6,318 nt of DNA from Rickettsia typhi (GTDB taxonomy: Bacteria > Pseudomonadota > Gammaproteobacteria > Burkholderiales > Burkholderiaceae_C): positions 1 to 6,318 of the forward strand of contig CALPPP020000077.1 of NCBI GenBank assembly GCA_943325485.2, read 5' to 3'. Each line of letters opens with the position of its first letter. Within the stretch, counting starts at the first letter, position 1. The notes below the pieces were generated by a model that saw only the letters and a list, made by a program, of their open reading frames with translations, was not told the DNA's origin and ran no database searches. Below, one piece after another: positions 1 to 5,468 of this stretch. The position numbers and the translations under genes are program-made.

Positions 1-7
1 ACCTAAG

Positions 8-39
8 AAAAAAGCCGCTAACGGTATGTTGTTAGCGGC
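8..39 (-). terminator. Intrinsic terminator of ssrA
   Basis: Read on the minus strand, GCCGCTAAC (39-31 reversed) and GTTAGCGGC (22-14 reversed) form a perfect 9-bp stem around an 8-base loop. Six U residues follow directly (13-8). The hairpin begins 15 bases past the encoded CCA end of the tmRNA, which is where an ssrA terminator is expected. The primary transcript would therefore carry a short 3' trailer that is removed during maturation. Confidence 0.9.
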
Positions 40-54
40 CTTTAAACAGAGTGA

Positions 55-432
55 TGGTGGAGCTGGGGGGATTTGAACCCCCGTCCACAAGCCTTTTTCG
101 GACAGTTCTACATGTGTAGTCGTCTGTTTTGTTTTCTCATTCAAGGTGCCGCGCAGCGACACGCTGCACCCCAAACCAGCACCCTATTTTCTCGCTCCCC
201 ACCAAGGTACCCGGTGAGAAACCAGCCGATATGAATTACCTTGCAGCCTGGACAGTCTTGCGACCGCCCTTGCCCAGCCTATTGGCCAACTGTTGCAAGG
301 CTAGCGGGTTTAAGCCGCTAGTGCGAAACGTTCGTCGTTTGCAGTTAGTTTTTTTCTGCTGATTAACGAGGTGACAGAACCTCGACATGCCCTGCGCCGC
401 GTCCGAACCCATGTCGAAACCAATGCAGCCCC
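55..432 (-). ncRNA. ssrA: Transfer-messenger RNA (tmRNA, 10Sa RNA)
   Basis: tmRNA works with SmpB to rescue ribosomes stalled on broken mRNAs and adds a degradation tag to the unfinished protein. The 378-base gene shows both halves of the tRNA-like domain. The 5' end GGGGCTG (432-426) pairs over 7 bp with CAGCTCC (65-59), and the third pair is G.U, the alanyl-tRNA synthetase identity element. The T arm follows (82-66) with five G-C pairs around the loop TTCAAAT, and the end is an encoded ACCA (58-55). An internal reading frame encodes ANDERFALAA and ends in TAA inside a stem-loop (CTAGCGG/CCGCTAG, 321-301). A pseudoknot-1-type hairpin (CGAGGT/ACCTCG, 384-367) lies near the 5' side; four bases of its loop (UCUG) can pair with CAGA at 358-355. 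The tag matches those known from betaproteobacteria. The 5' end is the predicted mature end after RNase P cleavage. This is a one-piece tmRNA, not a permuted one. Confidence 0.97.
310..342 (-). other. tmRNA proteolysis-tag reading frame
   Basis: The codons GCA AAC GAC GAA CGT TTC GCA CTA GCG GCT TAA encode ANDERFALAA followed by a stop. The GCA is the resume codon. A purine-rich stretch and CTAACT precede it, as is usual upstream of tmRNA resume codons. The LAA end is the known recognition signal for ClpXP and related proteases. Together with the alanine charged on tmRNA itself, the full tag would be A-ANDERFALAA. Confidence 0.95.
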
Positions 433-443
433 AAGAGGGATGG

Positions 444-473
444 ATTCTACGCCTGTACCAGTAACGCTGCCAA
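444..473 (-). promoter_or_regulatory. Predicted sigma70-type promoter of ssrA
   Basis: On the minus strand TTGGCA (473-468) and TAGAAT (449-444) each match the -35 and -10 consensus at five of six bases and are separated by 18 bases. Transcription would begin near 437, leaving a leader of about five bases for RNase P to remove before the mature 5' end at 432. The site lies inside the last nine codons of gph and its stop codon. This is a prediction from sequence alone. Confidence 0.6.
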
Positions 474-1115
474 AGCCAAAGGGGAATGGATGATGTGGTC
501 AGCCCCCCAACTTAAAACCTCGGCTTGGCTGCCCAAATACCCATAATGCGCGGCCACTGTGGTCATACCAGCGGCTTTGCCGGCCACGATATCGCGCTCG
601 TCGTCACCCACATACCAGCAATGCTCTGGGGGCAGCTGCATACGACGCGCTGCTTCAAACAAAGGCTCGGGGTGTGGTTTGGCGTGTGGCGTGGTGTCAC
701 CACTCACAATGGCTTGGGCAGAGGCAAACAGCGGAATTTGAGCGGTCAAGGGCAAGGTGAAGCGCTGCGATTTGTTGGTGACCACACCCCAGCGCATTCC
801 ACGCTCGGTCAACTGGGCCAACAAATCATGAACGCCCTCGAAAATCACCGAACGCACCGTCATGGCTTGCTCATAGTTGCTTAAAAACTCTTCCTTGAAG
901 TCTTCATAGTCTGGGTGCTCTGGGCCCATGTCAAAGGCAATTTCAAGCATGCCGCGAGCGCCAGAGCCTGCCATAGGTCGGTACAGCGCATAGTCCAGCG
1001 AAGCCAAACCACGGTCGGTGCGCATTTTGTCGGCGGCAGCGCCAAGGTCTGGCGCACTGTCAATCAGGGTGCCATCCAAGTCAAACAGAACAGCTTGGGG
1101 AAGTAAGGGCTTCAT
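447..1115 (-). CDS. gph: Phosphoglycolate phosphatase (HAD family)
   Basis: This enzyme hydrolyses 2-phosphoglycolate, which arises from repair of oxidised DNA ends and from oxygenase side reactions, to glycolate and phosphate in the cytoplasm. The 222-residue protein carries all HAD-superfamily motifs. Motif I is FDLDGT with nucleophile D12 and acid/base D14. A helical cap domain covers about residues 20-90. Motif II is VVTN (T113), motif III is K146 in HAKPHP, and motif IV is GDDERD (D171, D172, D175) for Mg2+ binding. Length is normal for the family. I chose ATG at 1115 because it puts the DLDGT motif close to the N-terminus as in relatives. A GTG at 1148 would add 11 residues and overlap ubiG by 11 bases. 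Neither start has a clear Shine-Dalgarno sequence, so coupling to ubiG, which ends 22 bases upstream, is likely. The exact substrate is inferred, since HAD phosphatases of this subgroup (Gph and MupP-like) are easily confused; the GDTTPHAKPHP segment is typical of betaproteobacterial proteins annotated as Gph. Confidence 0.9.
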   Translation of the reverse strand: MKPLLPQAVLFDLDGTLIDSAPDLGAAADKMRTDRGLASLDYALYRPMAGSGARGMLEIAFDMGPEHPDYEDFKEEFLSNYEQAMTVRSVIFEGVHDLLAQLTERGMRWGVVTNKSQRFTLPLTAQIPLFASAQAIVSGDTTPHAKPHPEPLFEAARRMQLPPEHCWYVGDDERDIVAGKAAGMTTVAAHYGYLGSQAEVLSWGADHIIHSPLALAALLVQA

Positions 1116-1137
1116 GGCTGGACTCTGTTGGGGCGCT

Positions 1138-1845
1138 TCAAATTTCACGCTGGGTGGCCAGCATGTAGTTCACGCGGGTATTGGCATCTAGCCAATAGCG
1201 CTGAGTGAGTGGGTTGTACTGCAAGCCGCGCGAAGCCTGCGTCTGCAAACCAGCATCCCTGCAAAACGCCGCCAGCTCACTGGGTCGGATGAATTTCGCA
1301 TATTCGTGGGTACCCTTGGGCAGCAGGTTCAAGACATATTCAGCGCCCACAATGGCAAACAAAAAAGATTGGGGATTGCGGTTCAAGGTGGAGAAAAACA
1401 CCCAACCGCCAGGCTTGACCAAGGTGGCACAAGCCTGCACCACTGACGCGGGATCGGGCACATGTTCCAGCATTTCCATGCAAGTCACCACATCAAAACA
1501 AGCGGGCTGCTCAGTGGCCAAAGCCTCTGCGCTGACTTCGCGATAGCTCACATTGGGCGTCTGGGTTTCCAAGGCATGAAGTTGCGCCACCTTCAGTGAC
1601 TTGGTGGCCAAATCAATACCGGTGACTTTTGCGCCAACTCGCGCCATGGCGTCCGACAAAATACCGCCGCCACAACCGACGTCCAATACATGTTTGTCCT
1701 TCAGAGCCACCATGCTTTGTATCCAATCCAATCGAAGGGGATTGATTTGGTGCAAGGGCCGAAATTCACTGCTGACATCCCACCAACGATGGGCAAGGTC
1801 TGAAAATTTGGCAAGTTCTGCGGGGTCTACATTGGTGGTGTTCAT
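1138..1845 (-). CDS. ubiG: Ubiquinone biosynthesis O-methyltransferase UbiG
   Basis: UbiG carries out both O-methylations of ubiquinone biosynthesis (on the 2-polyprenyl-6-hydroxyphenol intermediate and on demethylubiquinol), with S-adenosylmethionine as methyl donor, at the inner face of the cytoplasmic membrane. The 235-residue protein is full length. Its N-terminal segment FSDLAHRWWDVSSEFRPLHQ (14-33) followed by INPLRL is a UbiG hallmark. Class I methyltransferase motifs follow: VLDVGCGGG (53-61), the acidic D78 in GIDLA, and EMLEHVPDP (124-132). A segment STLNRNPQSF (152-161) and a hydrophobic stretch that includes LFAIVGAEYVLNLLP (162-176) match the region linked to membrane association in the family. 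ATG at 1845 gives the family-typical N-terminus. An in-frame ATG at 1875 would add ten residues but starts within the ompA terminator. There is no good Shine-Dalgarno sequence and no clear promoter just upstream, so expression may depend on read-through from ompA or on a promoter I cannot recognise. gph follows after 22 bases and is probably co-transcribed. Confidence 0.95.
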   Translation of the reverse strand: MNTTNVDPAELAKFSDLAHRWWDVSSEFRPLHQINPLRLDWIQSMVALKDKHVLDVGCGGGILSDAMARVGAKVTGIDLATKSLKVAQLHALETQTPNVSYREVSAEALATEQPACFDVVTCMEMLEHVPDPASVVQACATLVKPGGWVFFSTLNRNPQSFLFAIVGAEYVLNLLPKGTHEYAKFIRPSELAAFCRDAGLQTQASRGLQYNPLTQRYWLDANTRVNYMLATQREI

Positions 1846-1875
1846 GGGTCGGATTGTCGGGCAAATCGCAGACAT

Positions 1876-1901
1876 AAAAAAACCCCGCCGAGGCGGGGTT
1901 T
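1876..1901 (-). terminator. Intrinsic terminator between ompA and ubiG
   Basis: On the minus strand AAACCCCGC and GCGGGGTTT form a 9-bp GC-rich stem (1901-1893 with 1888-1880) around a four-base loop. The T-run is unbroken over 1882-1876. The hairpin starts 17 bases after the ompA stop codon, so it most likely ends the abundant ompA message. The region is nearly symmetric, but the long T-run lies only on the minus-strand side, which sets the direction. Confidence 0.9.
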
Positions 1902-1918
1902 CGCGCAAAGCAGGGGAA

Positions 1919-2602
1919 TCAGTTCTTACGTGAACCCACCACTTCGATTTCAACGCGACGGTTTTTGGCGCGACCTTCTTTGGTCTTGTTGTCAGCCACA
2001 GGCTGCTTCTCGCCCTTGCCTTCGGTGTAAATACGGGTTTTATCGATGCCTTTGCTGACCAAATAAGCTTTGACCGCTTGTGAGCGACGCAAAGACAATT
2101 TTTGGTTGTAAGCATCAGAACCTACAGAGTCGGTGTGACCAACGGCAATGATGACTTCCAGGTTGATCGCTTTGACTTTGCCAACCAAATCATCGAGCTT
2201 GGCTTTGCCTTCGGGCTTGATGACAGATTTGTCAAAGTCAAAGAAGGCATCCGCGGCGTAAGTAACTTTGGAAGAAACAGCGGCAGCAGGAGCAGCAGCT
2301 GGCGCAGGGGCAGGCGCCGGGGCTGGTGCTGGAGCGGCTGTAGGAGCGGGTTCAGGGTTCACTTCGGGTGTGGGCAACACTGGGTCGGGCTGGACCATGG
2401 CTTTGGGCTTTTCAGTGATAGCGCCATCGCAGCCAGGCAAAGCGTTGGCGGGGGTCCAAAAACCGGTGCGCCAACATTCGCCAGGGGTGTTTTTCCAAAC
2501 TTCACCAGCAGACGAGGTCCAGTTACCAACGTCGTGCGCTGAGGTAGCAGCGGCAAAACCCATCAGGGTTAATGCAAATGCGAGAGATTTCAAGTTTTTC
2601 AT
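1919..2602 (-). CDS. ompA: OmpA-family peptidoglycan-binding outer-membrane protein (RmpM-like, no barrel)
   Basis: This protein probably links the outer membrane or its porins to peptidoglycan. The 227-residue precursor has a signal peptide (KNLK, then a hydrophobic core, with predicted cleavage after TSA at residue 22). Next comes a short conserved region with C43 and C58 (GECWRTGFWTPANALPGC) that could form a disulphide. A Pro/Ala-rich linker follows (about 85-108), then a complete OmpA C-terminal domain (about 112-222). That domain has FFDFD, the peptidoglycan-contacting D158 in GHTDSVG, LSLRRSQAV with R173, and NRRVEIEV near the end. There is no eight-stranded N-terminal barrel, so the layout is that of neisserial RmpM rather than E. 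coli OmpA. ATG at 2602 starts directly before the signal peptide and has AAAGGA five bases upstream. The in-frame ATG at 2644 would put 14 unsuitable residues before it. Divergent from gyrA, with its own terminator downstream. The symbol ompA follows common annotation practice. Confidence 0.93.
   Translation of the reverse strand: MKNLKSLAFALTLMGFAAATSAHDVGNWTSSAGEVWKNTPGECWRTGFWTPANALPGCDGAITEKPKAMVQPDPVLPTPEVNPEPAPTAAPAPAPAPAPAPAAAPAAAVSSKVTYAADAFFDFDKSVIKPEGKAKLDDLVGKVKAINLEVIIAVGHTDSVGSDAYNQKLSLRRSQAVKAYLVSKGIDKTRIYTEGKGEKQPVADNKTKEGRAKNRRVEIEVVGSRKN
2279..2350 (-). repeat. Low-complexity Pro/Ala-coding tract in ompA
   Basis: This stretch encodes residues 85-108 of the OmpA-like protein, largely alternating Pro-Ala with a few Ala triplets. 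At the DNA level it is an imperfect short repeat of GCC/GCG/GCA and CCG/CCT/CCC codons. It separates the N-terminal cysteine region from the peptidoglycan-binding domain and is probably an extended flexible spacer in the periplasm. Such tracts often vary in length between strains. Confidence 0.85.
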
Positions 2603-2607
2603 GATGT

Positions 2608-2613
2608 TCCTTT
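2608..2613 (-). promoter_or_regulatory. Ribosome binding site of ompA
   Basis: AAAGGA on the minus strand lies five bases before ATG at 2602. It is the clearest Shine-Dalgarno sequence in the window and settles the start codon. The other protein genes here have weak or no such motif, which fits ompA being the most strongly translated. Confidence 0.8.
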
Positions 2614-2690
2614 GGGGGTTTGCTGAATTTAGGCAAGACAACAAAAATGGTGAAGCTCGGGATAACCCTGTGCTTTAGATTGTGCCATAC

Positions 2691-2720
2691 ATTCTAAACC
2701 TTTAGATTACAGACGGTTAA
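2691..2720 (-). promoter_or_regulatory. Predicted promoter of ompA
   Basis: On the minus strand TTAACC (2720-2715) and TAGAAT (2696-2691) are separated by 18 bases. The -10 matches consensus at five of six positions and the -35 at four. Transcription would begin near 2684 and leave an 5' untranslated leader of about 80 bases before the ompA start. The prediction overlaps the gyrA promoter on the opposite strand. Confidence 0.45.
2693..2706. repeat. Perfect inverted repeat in the ompA/gyrA divergent promoter region
   Basis: TCTAAA and TTTAGA are perfect inverted half-sites separated by CC. The dyad overlaps the predicted -10 of ompA and the predicted -35 of gyrA. A further copy of CTTTAGATT lies at 2673-2681 and matches 2700-2708. 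It could be a protein-binding site or simply AT-rich promoter sequence; the half-sites are too short to decide. Confidence 0.5.
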
Positions 2721-2729
2721 GCCTAAAAT
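2701..2729 (+). promoter_or_regulatory. Predicted promoter of gyrA
   Basis: TTTAGA (2701-2706, four of six consensus positions) and TAAAAT (2724-2729, five of six) are separated by an ideal 17 bases. Transcription would begin near 2736 and give a leader of about 30 bases. A second possible -10, TATATA at 2750-2755, would start transcription only a few bases before the ATG, but its -35 (TCGACC, 15-base spacing) is poor. gyrA promoters often respond to supercoiling in other bacteria; nothing here proves it. Confidence 0.5.
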
Positions 2730-2765
2730 CGACCGTTTATCCTGCTCTGTATATAGACTGACTCC

Positions 2766-5468
2766 ATGACCCAGTTTGCAAAAGAAACGCTACCCACCAG
2801 TCTAGAAGAGGAAATGCGCCGCAGCTACCTCGATTACGCCATGAGCGTGATTGTGGGACGTGCCCTGCCCGACGCCCGTGACGGCTTAAAGCCTGTGCAT
2901 CGCCGCGTCTTGTTCGCCATGCACGAGTTGAACAACGACTGGAACCGCCCTTACAAAAAATCTGCGCGTATCGTGGGTGACGTCATTGGTAAATACCATC
3001 CGCATGGCGACAGCGCGGTTTACGACACGATTGTTCGCATGGCGCAAGACTTCTCGCTGCGCCACATGCTGGTGGACGGCCAAGGTAACTTCGGCTCGGT
3101 TGACGGCGATAACGCCGCCGCCATGCGTTACACCGAAATCCGCCTCTCCAAAATCGCCCACGAACTGCTGGATGATTTGGACAAAGAAACTGTCAATTTC
3201 GGCCCCAACTACGACGGCAGCGAAAAAGAGCCGCTGGTCATGCCGGCCAAATTTCCCAATTTGTTGGTGAATGGCTCGGCGGGTATTGCGGTGGGTATGG
3301 CGACCAACATCCCGCCGCATAACTTGAACGAGGTGGTGGATGCTTGCTTGCACATGTTGCGCCACCCCGATGCCTCCATTGATGACCTGATGGATATCGT
3401 GCCAGCGCCTGACTTCCCCACCGCCGGCATCATCTATGGCATCAGCGGCGTGAAAGAAGGCTATCGCACGGGGCGCGGGCGCGTGGTCATGCGAGCCAAA
3501 TGCCACTTTGAAGACATCGACAAAGGCCAGCGCCAAGCCATCATCGTCGACGAGTTGCCTTACCAGGTGAATAAAAAGACCCTGCAAGAGCGCATGGCCG
3601 AGTTGGTGCATGAAAAGAAAATCGAGGACATCAGCCACATCCAAGATGAGTCTGACAAATCCGGCATGCGCTTGGTGATTGAACTCAAGCGCGGTGCGGT
3701 GCCTGAAGTTGTTTTGAACAACCTCTACAAACAAACGCAGTTGCAAGACACTTTTGGCATGAACATGGTGGCCTTGATTGACGGGCAGCCACGTTTGTGC
3801 AACTTGAAAGACCTCATCAGCGTCTTTTTGTCGCACCGCCGCGAAGTGGTGACACGCCGCACCATCTTCAACCTGCGCAAAGCCCGCGAACGTGGCCATG
3901 TGCTGGAAGGTTTGGCGGTTGCCTTGGCCAATATCGATGAATTCATCGCCATCATCCGCAATGCGCCCACCCCTCCCGTGGCGAAAACCGAATTGATGAG
4001 CAAGCCTTGGGACAGCCAGTTGGTTCGCACCATGCTCACCCGCGCCAAAGCGGATGGCAGCGTCATCAACGCCGACGATTACCGCCCCGATGGCTTGGAA
4101 AAACAGTACGGCATGGGCGCAGATGGCCTCTACCGTTTAAGCGACACACAGGCCCATGAAATTTTGCAAATGCGTTTGCAACGCCTGACTGGTTTGGAGC
4201 AAGACAAGATCGTCAACGAGTACAAAGAAGTCATGGCTGAAATTGACGACTTGCTCGACATCTTGGCCCGCCCCGAACGCGTCTCCACCATCATCAGCGA
4301 TGAGTTGTCTGCCATTCGCCAAGAATTCGGACAAAGCAAGGTGGGTATGCGTCGCAGCCACATCGAGCACAACGCCCAAGACTTGGCCACCGAAGACCTG
4401 ATCACGCCCACCGACATGGTGGTCACGCTCAGCCACAGCGGCTACATCAAGAGCCAGCCGCTCAGCGAATACCGCGCCCAAAAACGCGGCGGTCGCGGCA
4501 AGCAAGCCACCGCCACCAAAGAAGACGACTGGATTGAGCAGCTCTTCATCGGCAACACCCACGACTACATCTTGTGTTTCTCCAACCGCGGCCGCTTGTA
4601 TTGGCTCAAAGTGTGGGAAGTGCCTGAAGGTTCACGCGGTTCACGCGGTCGCCCCATCGTCAATATGTTCCCCTTACAAGAGGGCGAAAAAATCAACGTG
4701 GTGCTGCCCCTCACAGGCACGGCGCGCACCTTCCCTGCCGACCAATACGTCTTCATGGCTACCTCCATGGGCACGGTCAAAAAGACCTCGCTGGATGAGT
4801 TCAACAACCCGCGCAAAGGCGGCATCATCGCGGTCAACTTGGACGACAACGACTTCCTGATTGGCGCAGCTCTGACCGACGGCAAGCACGATGTGATGCT
4901 GTTCAGCGACGGCGGCAAAGCCGTGCGCTTTGACGAAAACGATGTGCGCCCCTTGGGCCGCAGCGCCCGTGGTGTGCGCGGCATGATGATTGAAGACGGC
5001 CAAAGCGTGATTGCCATGCTGGTGGCCGCGCAAGATGTACCGGCCCTCCCTGATGGCACGGCCAGTACCGACATGGCCCGCACCAGCGTACTCACCGCCA
5101 CCGAAAACGGCTACGGCAAGCGCACACCGATCGACGAATACACCCGCCACGGACGCGGCACCAAGGGCATGATTGCCATCCAACAATCTGAGCGCAACGG
5201 CAAAGTCGTGGCCGCCACCTTGGTGCATGGCGATGACGACATCATGCTCATCACCGATCGCGGCGTGTTGGTGCGTACGCGGGTGAGCGAAATCCGCGAA
5301 ATGGGCCGCGCCACACAGGGTGTGATCCTGATCAATTTGGACGATGGCACCAAGCTCAGCGGTATGCAACGCATCGTGGAAAACGATGCCCAAGCCGCAA
5401 CGGACGAAGCCACCGACGAATCAACTGACAACAGCGCCAGCGACGCGGCCCCCGACGACACCCCATGA
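2766..5468 (+). CDS. gyrA: DNA gyrase subunit A
   Basis: GyrA is the DNA cleavage-rejoining and wrapping subunit of gyrase, the A2B2 type II topoisomerase that introduces negative supercoils using ATP bound by GyrB. The 900-residue protein is complete. The N-terminal part (to about 530) holds the winged-helix, tower and coiled-coil/C-gate regions, with catalytic Y122 in [11 protein letters not shown]. The numbering matches E. coli through the quinolone region, with S83 and D87 both present. The C-terminal beta-pinwheel starts near 540 and carries the GyrA box QKRGGRG at 572-578. This box distinguishes GyrA from ParC and is needed for DNA wrapping. The last 30 or so residues are an acidic, Asp/Thr/Ala-rich tail, longer than in E. 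coli GyrA (875 residues). ATG at 2766 gives the usual N-terminus, but no Shine-Dalgarno sequence is visible before it. The stop codon overlaps the pheA start (ATGA). Confidence 0.98.
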   Translation: MTQFAKETLPTSLEEEMRRSYLDYAMSVIVGRALPDARDGLKPVHRRVLFAMHELNNDWNRPYKKSARIVGDVIGKYHPHGDSAVYDTIVRMAQDFSLRHMLVDGQGNFGSVDGDNAAAMRYTEIRLSKIAHELLDDLDKETVNFGPNYDGSEKEPLVMPAKFPNLLVNGSAGIAVGMATNIPPHNLNEVVDACLHMLRHPDASIDDLMDIVPAPDFPTAGIIYGISGVKEGYRTGRGRVVMRAKCHFEDIDKGQRQAIIVDELPYQVNKKTLQERMAELVHEKKIEDISHIQDESDKSGMRLVIELKRGAVPEVVLNNLYKQTQLQDTFGMNMVALIDGQPRLCNLKDLISVFLSHRREVVTRRTIFNLRKARERGHVLEGLAVALANIDEFIAIIRNAPTPPVAKTELMSKPWDSQLVRTMLTRAKADGSVINADDYRPDGLEKQYGMGADGLYRLSDTQAHEILQMRLQRLTGLEQDKIVNEYKEVMAEIDDLLDILARPERVSTIISDELSAIRQEFGQSKVGMRRSHIEHNAQDLATEDLITPTDMVVTLSHSGYIKSQPLSEYRAQKRGGRGKQATATKEDDWIEQLFIGNTHDYILCFSNRGRLYWLKVWEVPEGSRGSRGRPIVNMFPLQEGEKINVVLPLTGTARTFPADQYVFMATSMGTVKKTSLDEFNNPRKGGIIAVNLDDNDFLIGAALTDGKHDVMLFSDGGKAVRFDENDVRPLGRSARGVRGMMIEDGQSVIAMLVAAQDVPALPDGTASTDMARTSVLTATENGYGKRTPIDEYTRHGRGTKGMIAIQQSERNGKVVAATLVHGDDDIMLITDRGVLVRTRVSEIREMGRATQGVILINLDDGTKLSGMQRIVENDAQAATDEATDESTDNSASDAAPDDTP
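2964..3083 (+). other. Quinolone resistance-determining region of gyrA
   Basis: This stretch encodes residues 67-106 of GyrA, including [17 protein letters not shown]. The residues most often changed in fluoroquinolone-resistant isolates, S83 and D87, are the wild-type Ser and Asp. No resistance mutation is visible in this subunit. Other determinants such as parC and gyrB are outside the window. Confidence 0.9.
4479..4499 (+). other. GyrA box coding segment
   Basis: The seven codons encode QKRGGRG (residues 572-578), the canonical GyrA box, with no substitutions. In known gyrases this loop on the first blade of the C-terminal domain is needed for chiral DNA wrapping. Its presence confirms gyrA rather than parC. 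Confidence 0.93.
4629..4646 (+). repeat. Two exact tandem 9-base units within gyrA
   Basis: GGTTCACGC occurs twice in a row and is followed by GGTCGC, coding for Gly-Ser-Arg-Gly-Ser-Arg-Gly-Arg (from residue 622). The corresponding protein segment is conserved in GyrA (SRG-x-RGRPIVN), so the repeat most likely reflects protein constraint with matching codons rather than a recent duplication. Confidence 0.7.

Noticed and set aside
129..362. A 77-codon plus-strand open frame near the left end.
   Set aside because: It runs opposite the tmRNA gene, whose structure and tag fully explain the sequence.
1846..2115. A 90-codon N-terminal extension of the ubiG frame reaching into ompA.
   Set aside because: It would cross the ompA terminator and overlap ompA in another frame; UbiG homology starts only at the ATG at 1845.
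2268..2678. A plus-strand frame with a Gly-Ala repeat resembling a low-complexity structural protein.
   Set aside because: The repeat is the complement of the Pro-Ala tract of the OmpA-like protein, so it has no independent support.
2657..2747. TTATCC-containing sequences in the ompA/gyrA intergenic region that partly resemble DnaA boxes.
   Set aside because: Only two imperfect matches, no cluster, no AT-rich unwinding region, and no origin-associated genes nearby.
2886..3899. A 337-codon open frame on the minus strand opposite gyrA, His/Val-rich.
   Set aside because: It lies wholly antisense to a highly conserved gyrA segment, has no recognisable domain, and its composition is what the reverse complement of gyrA codons would give.
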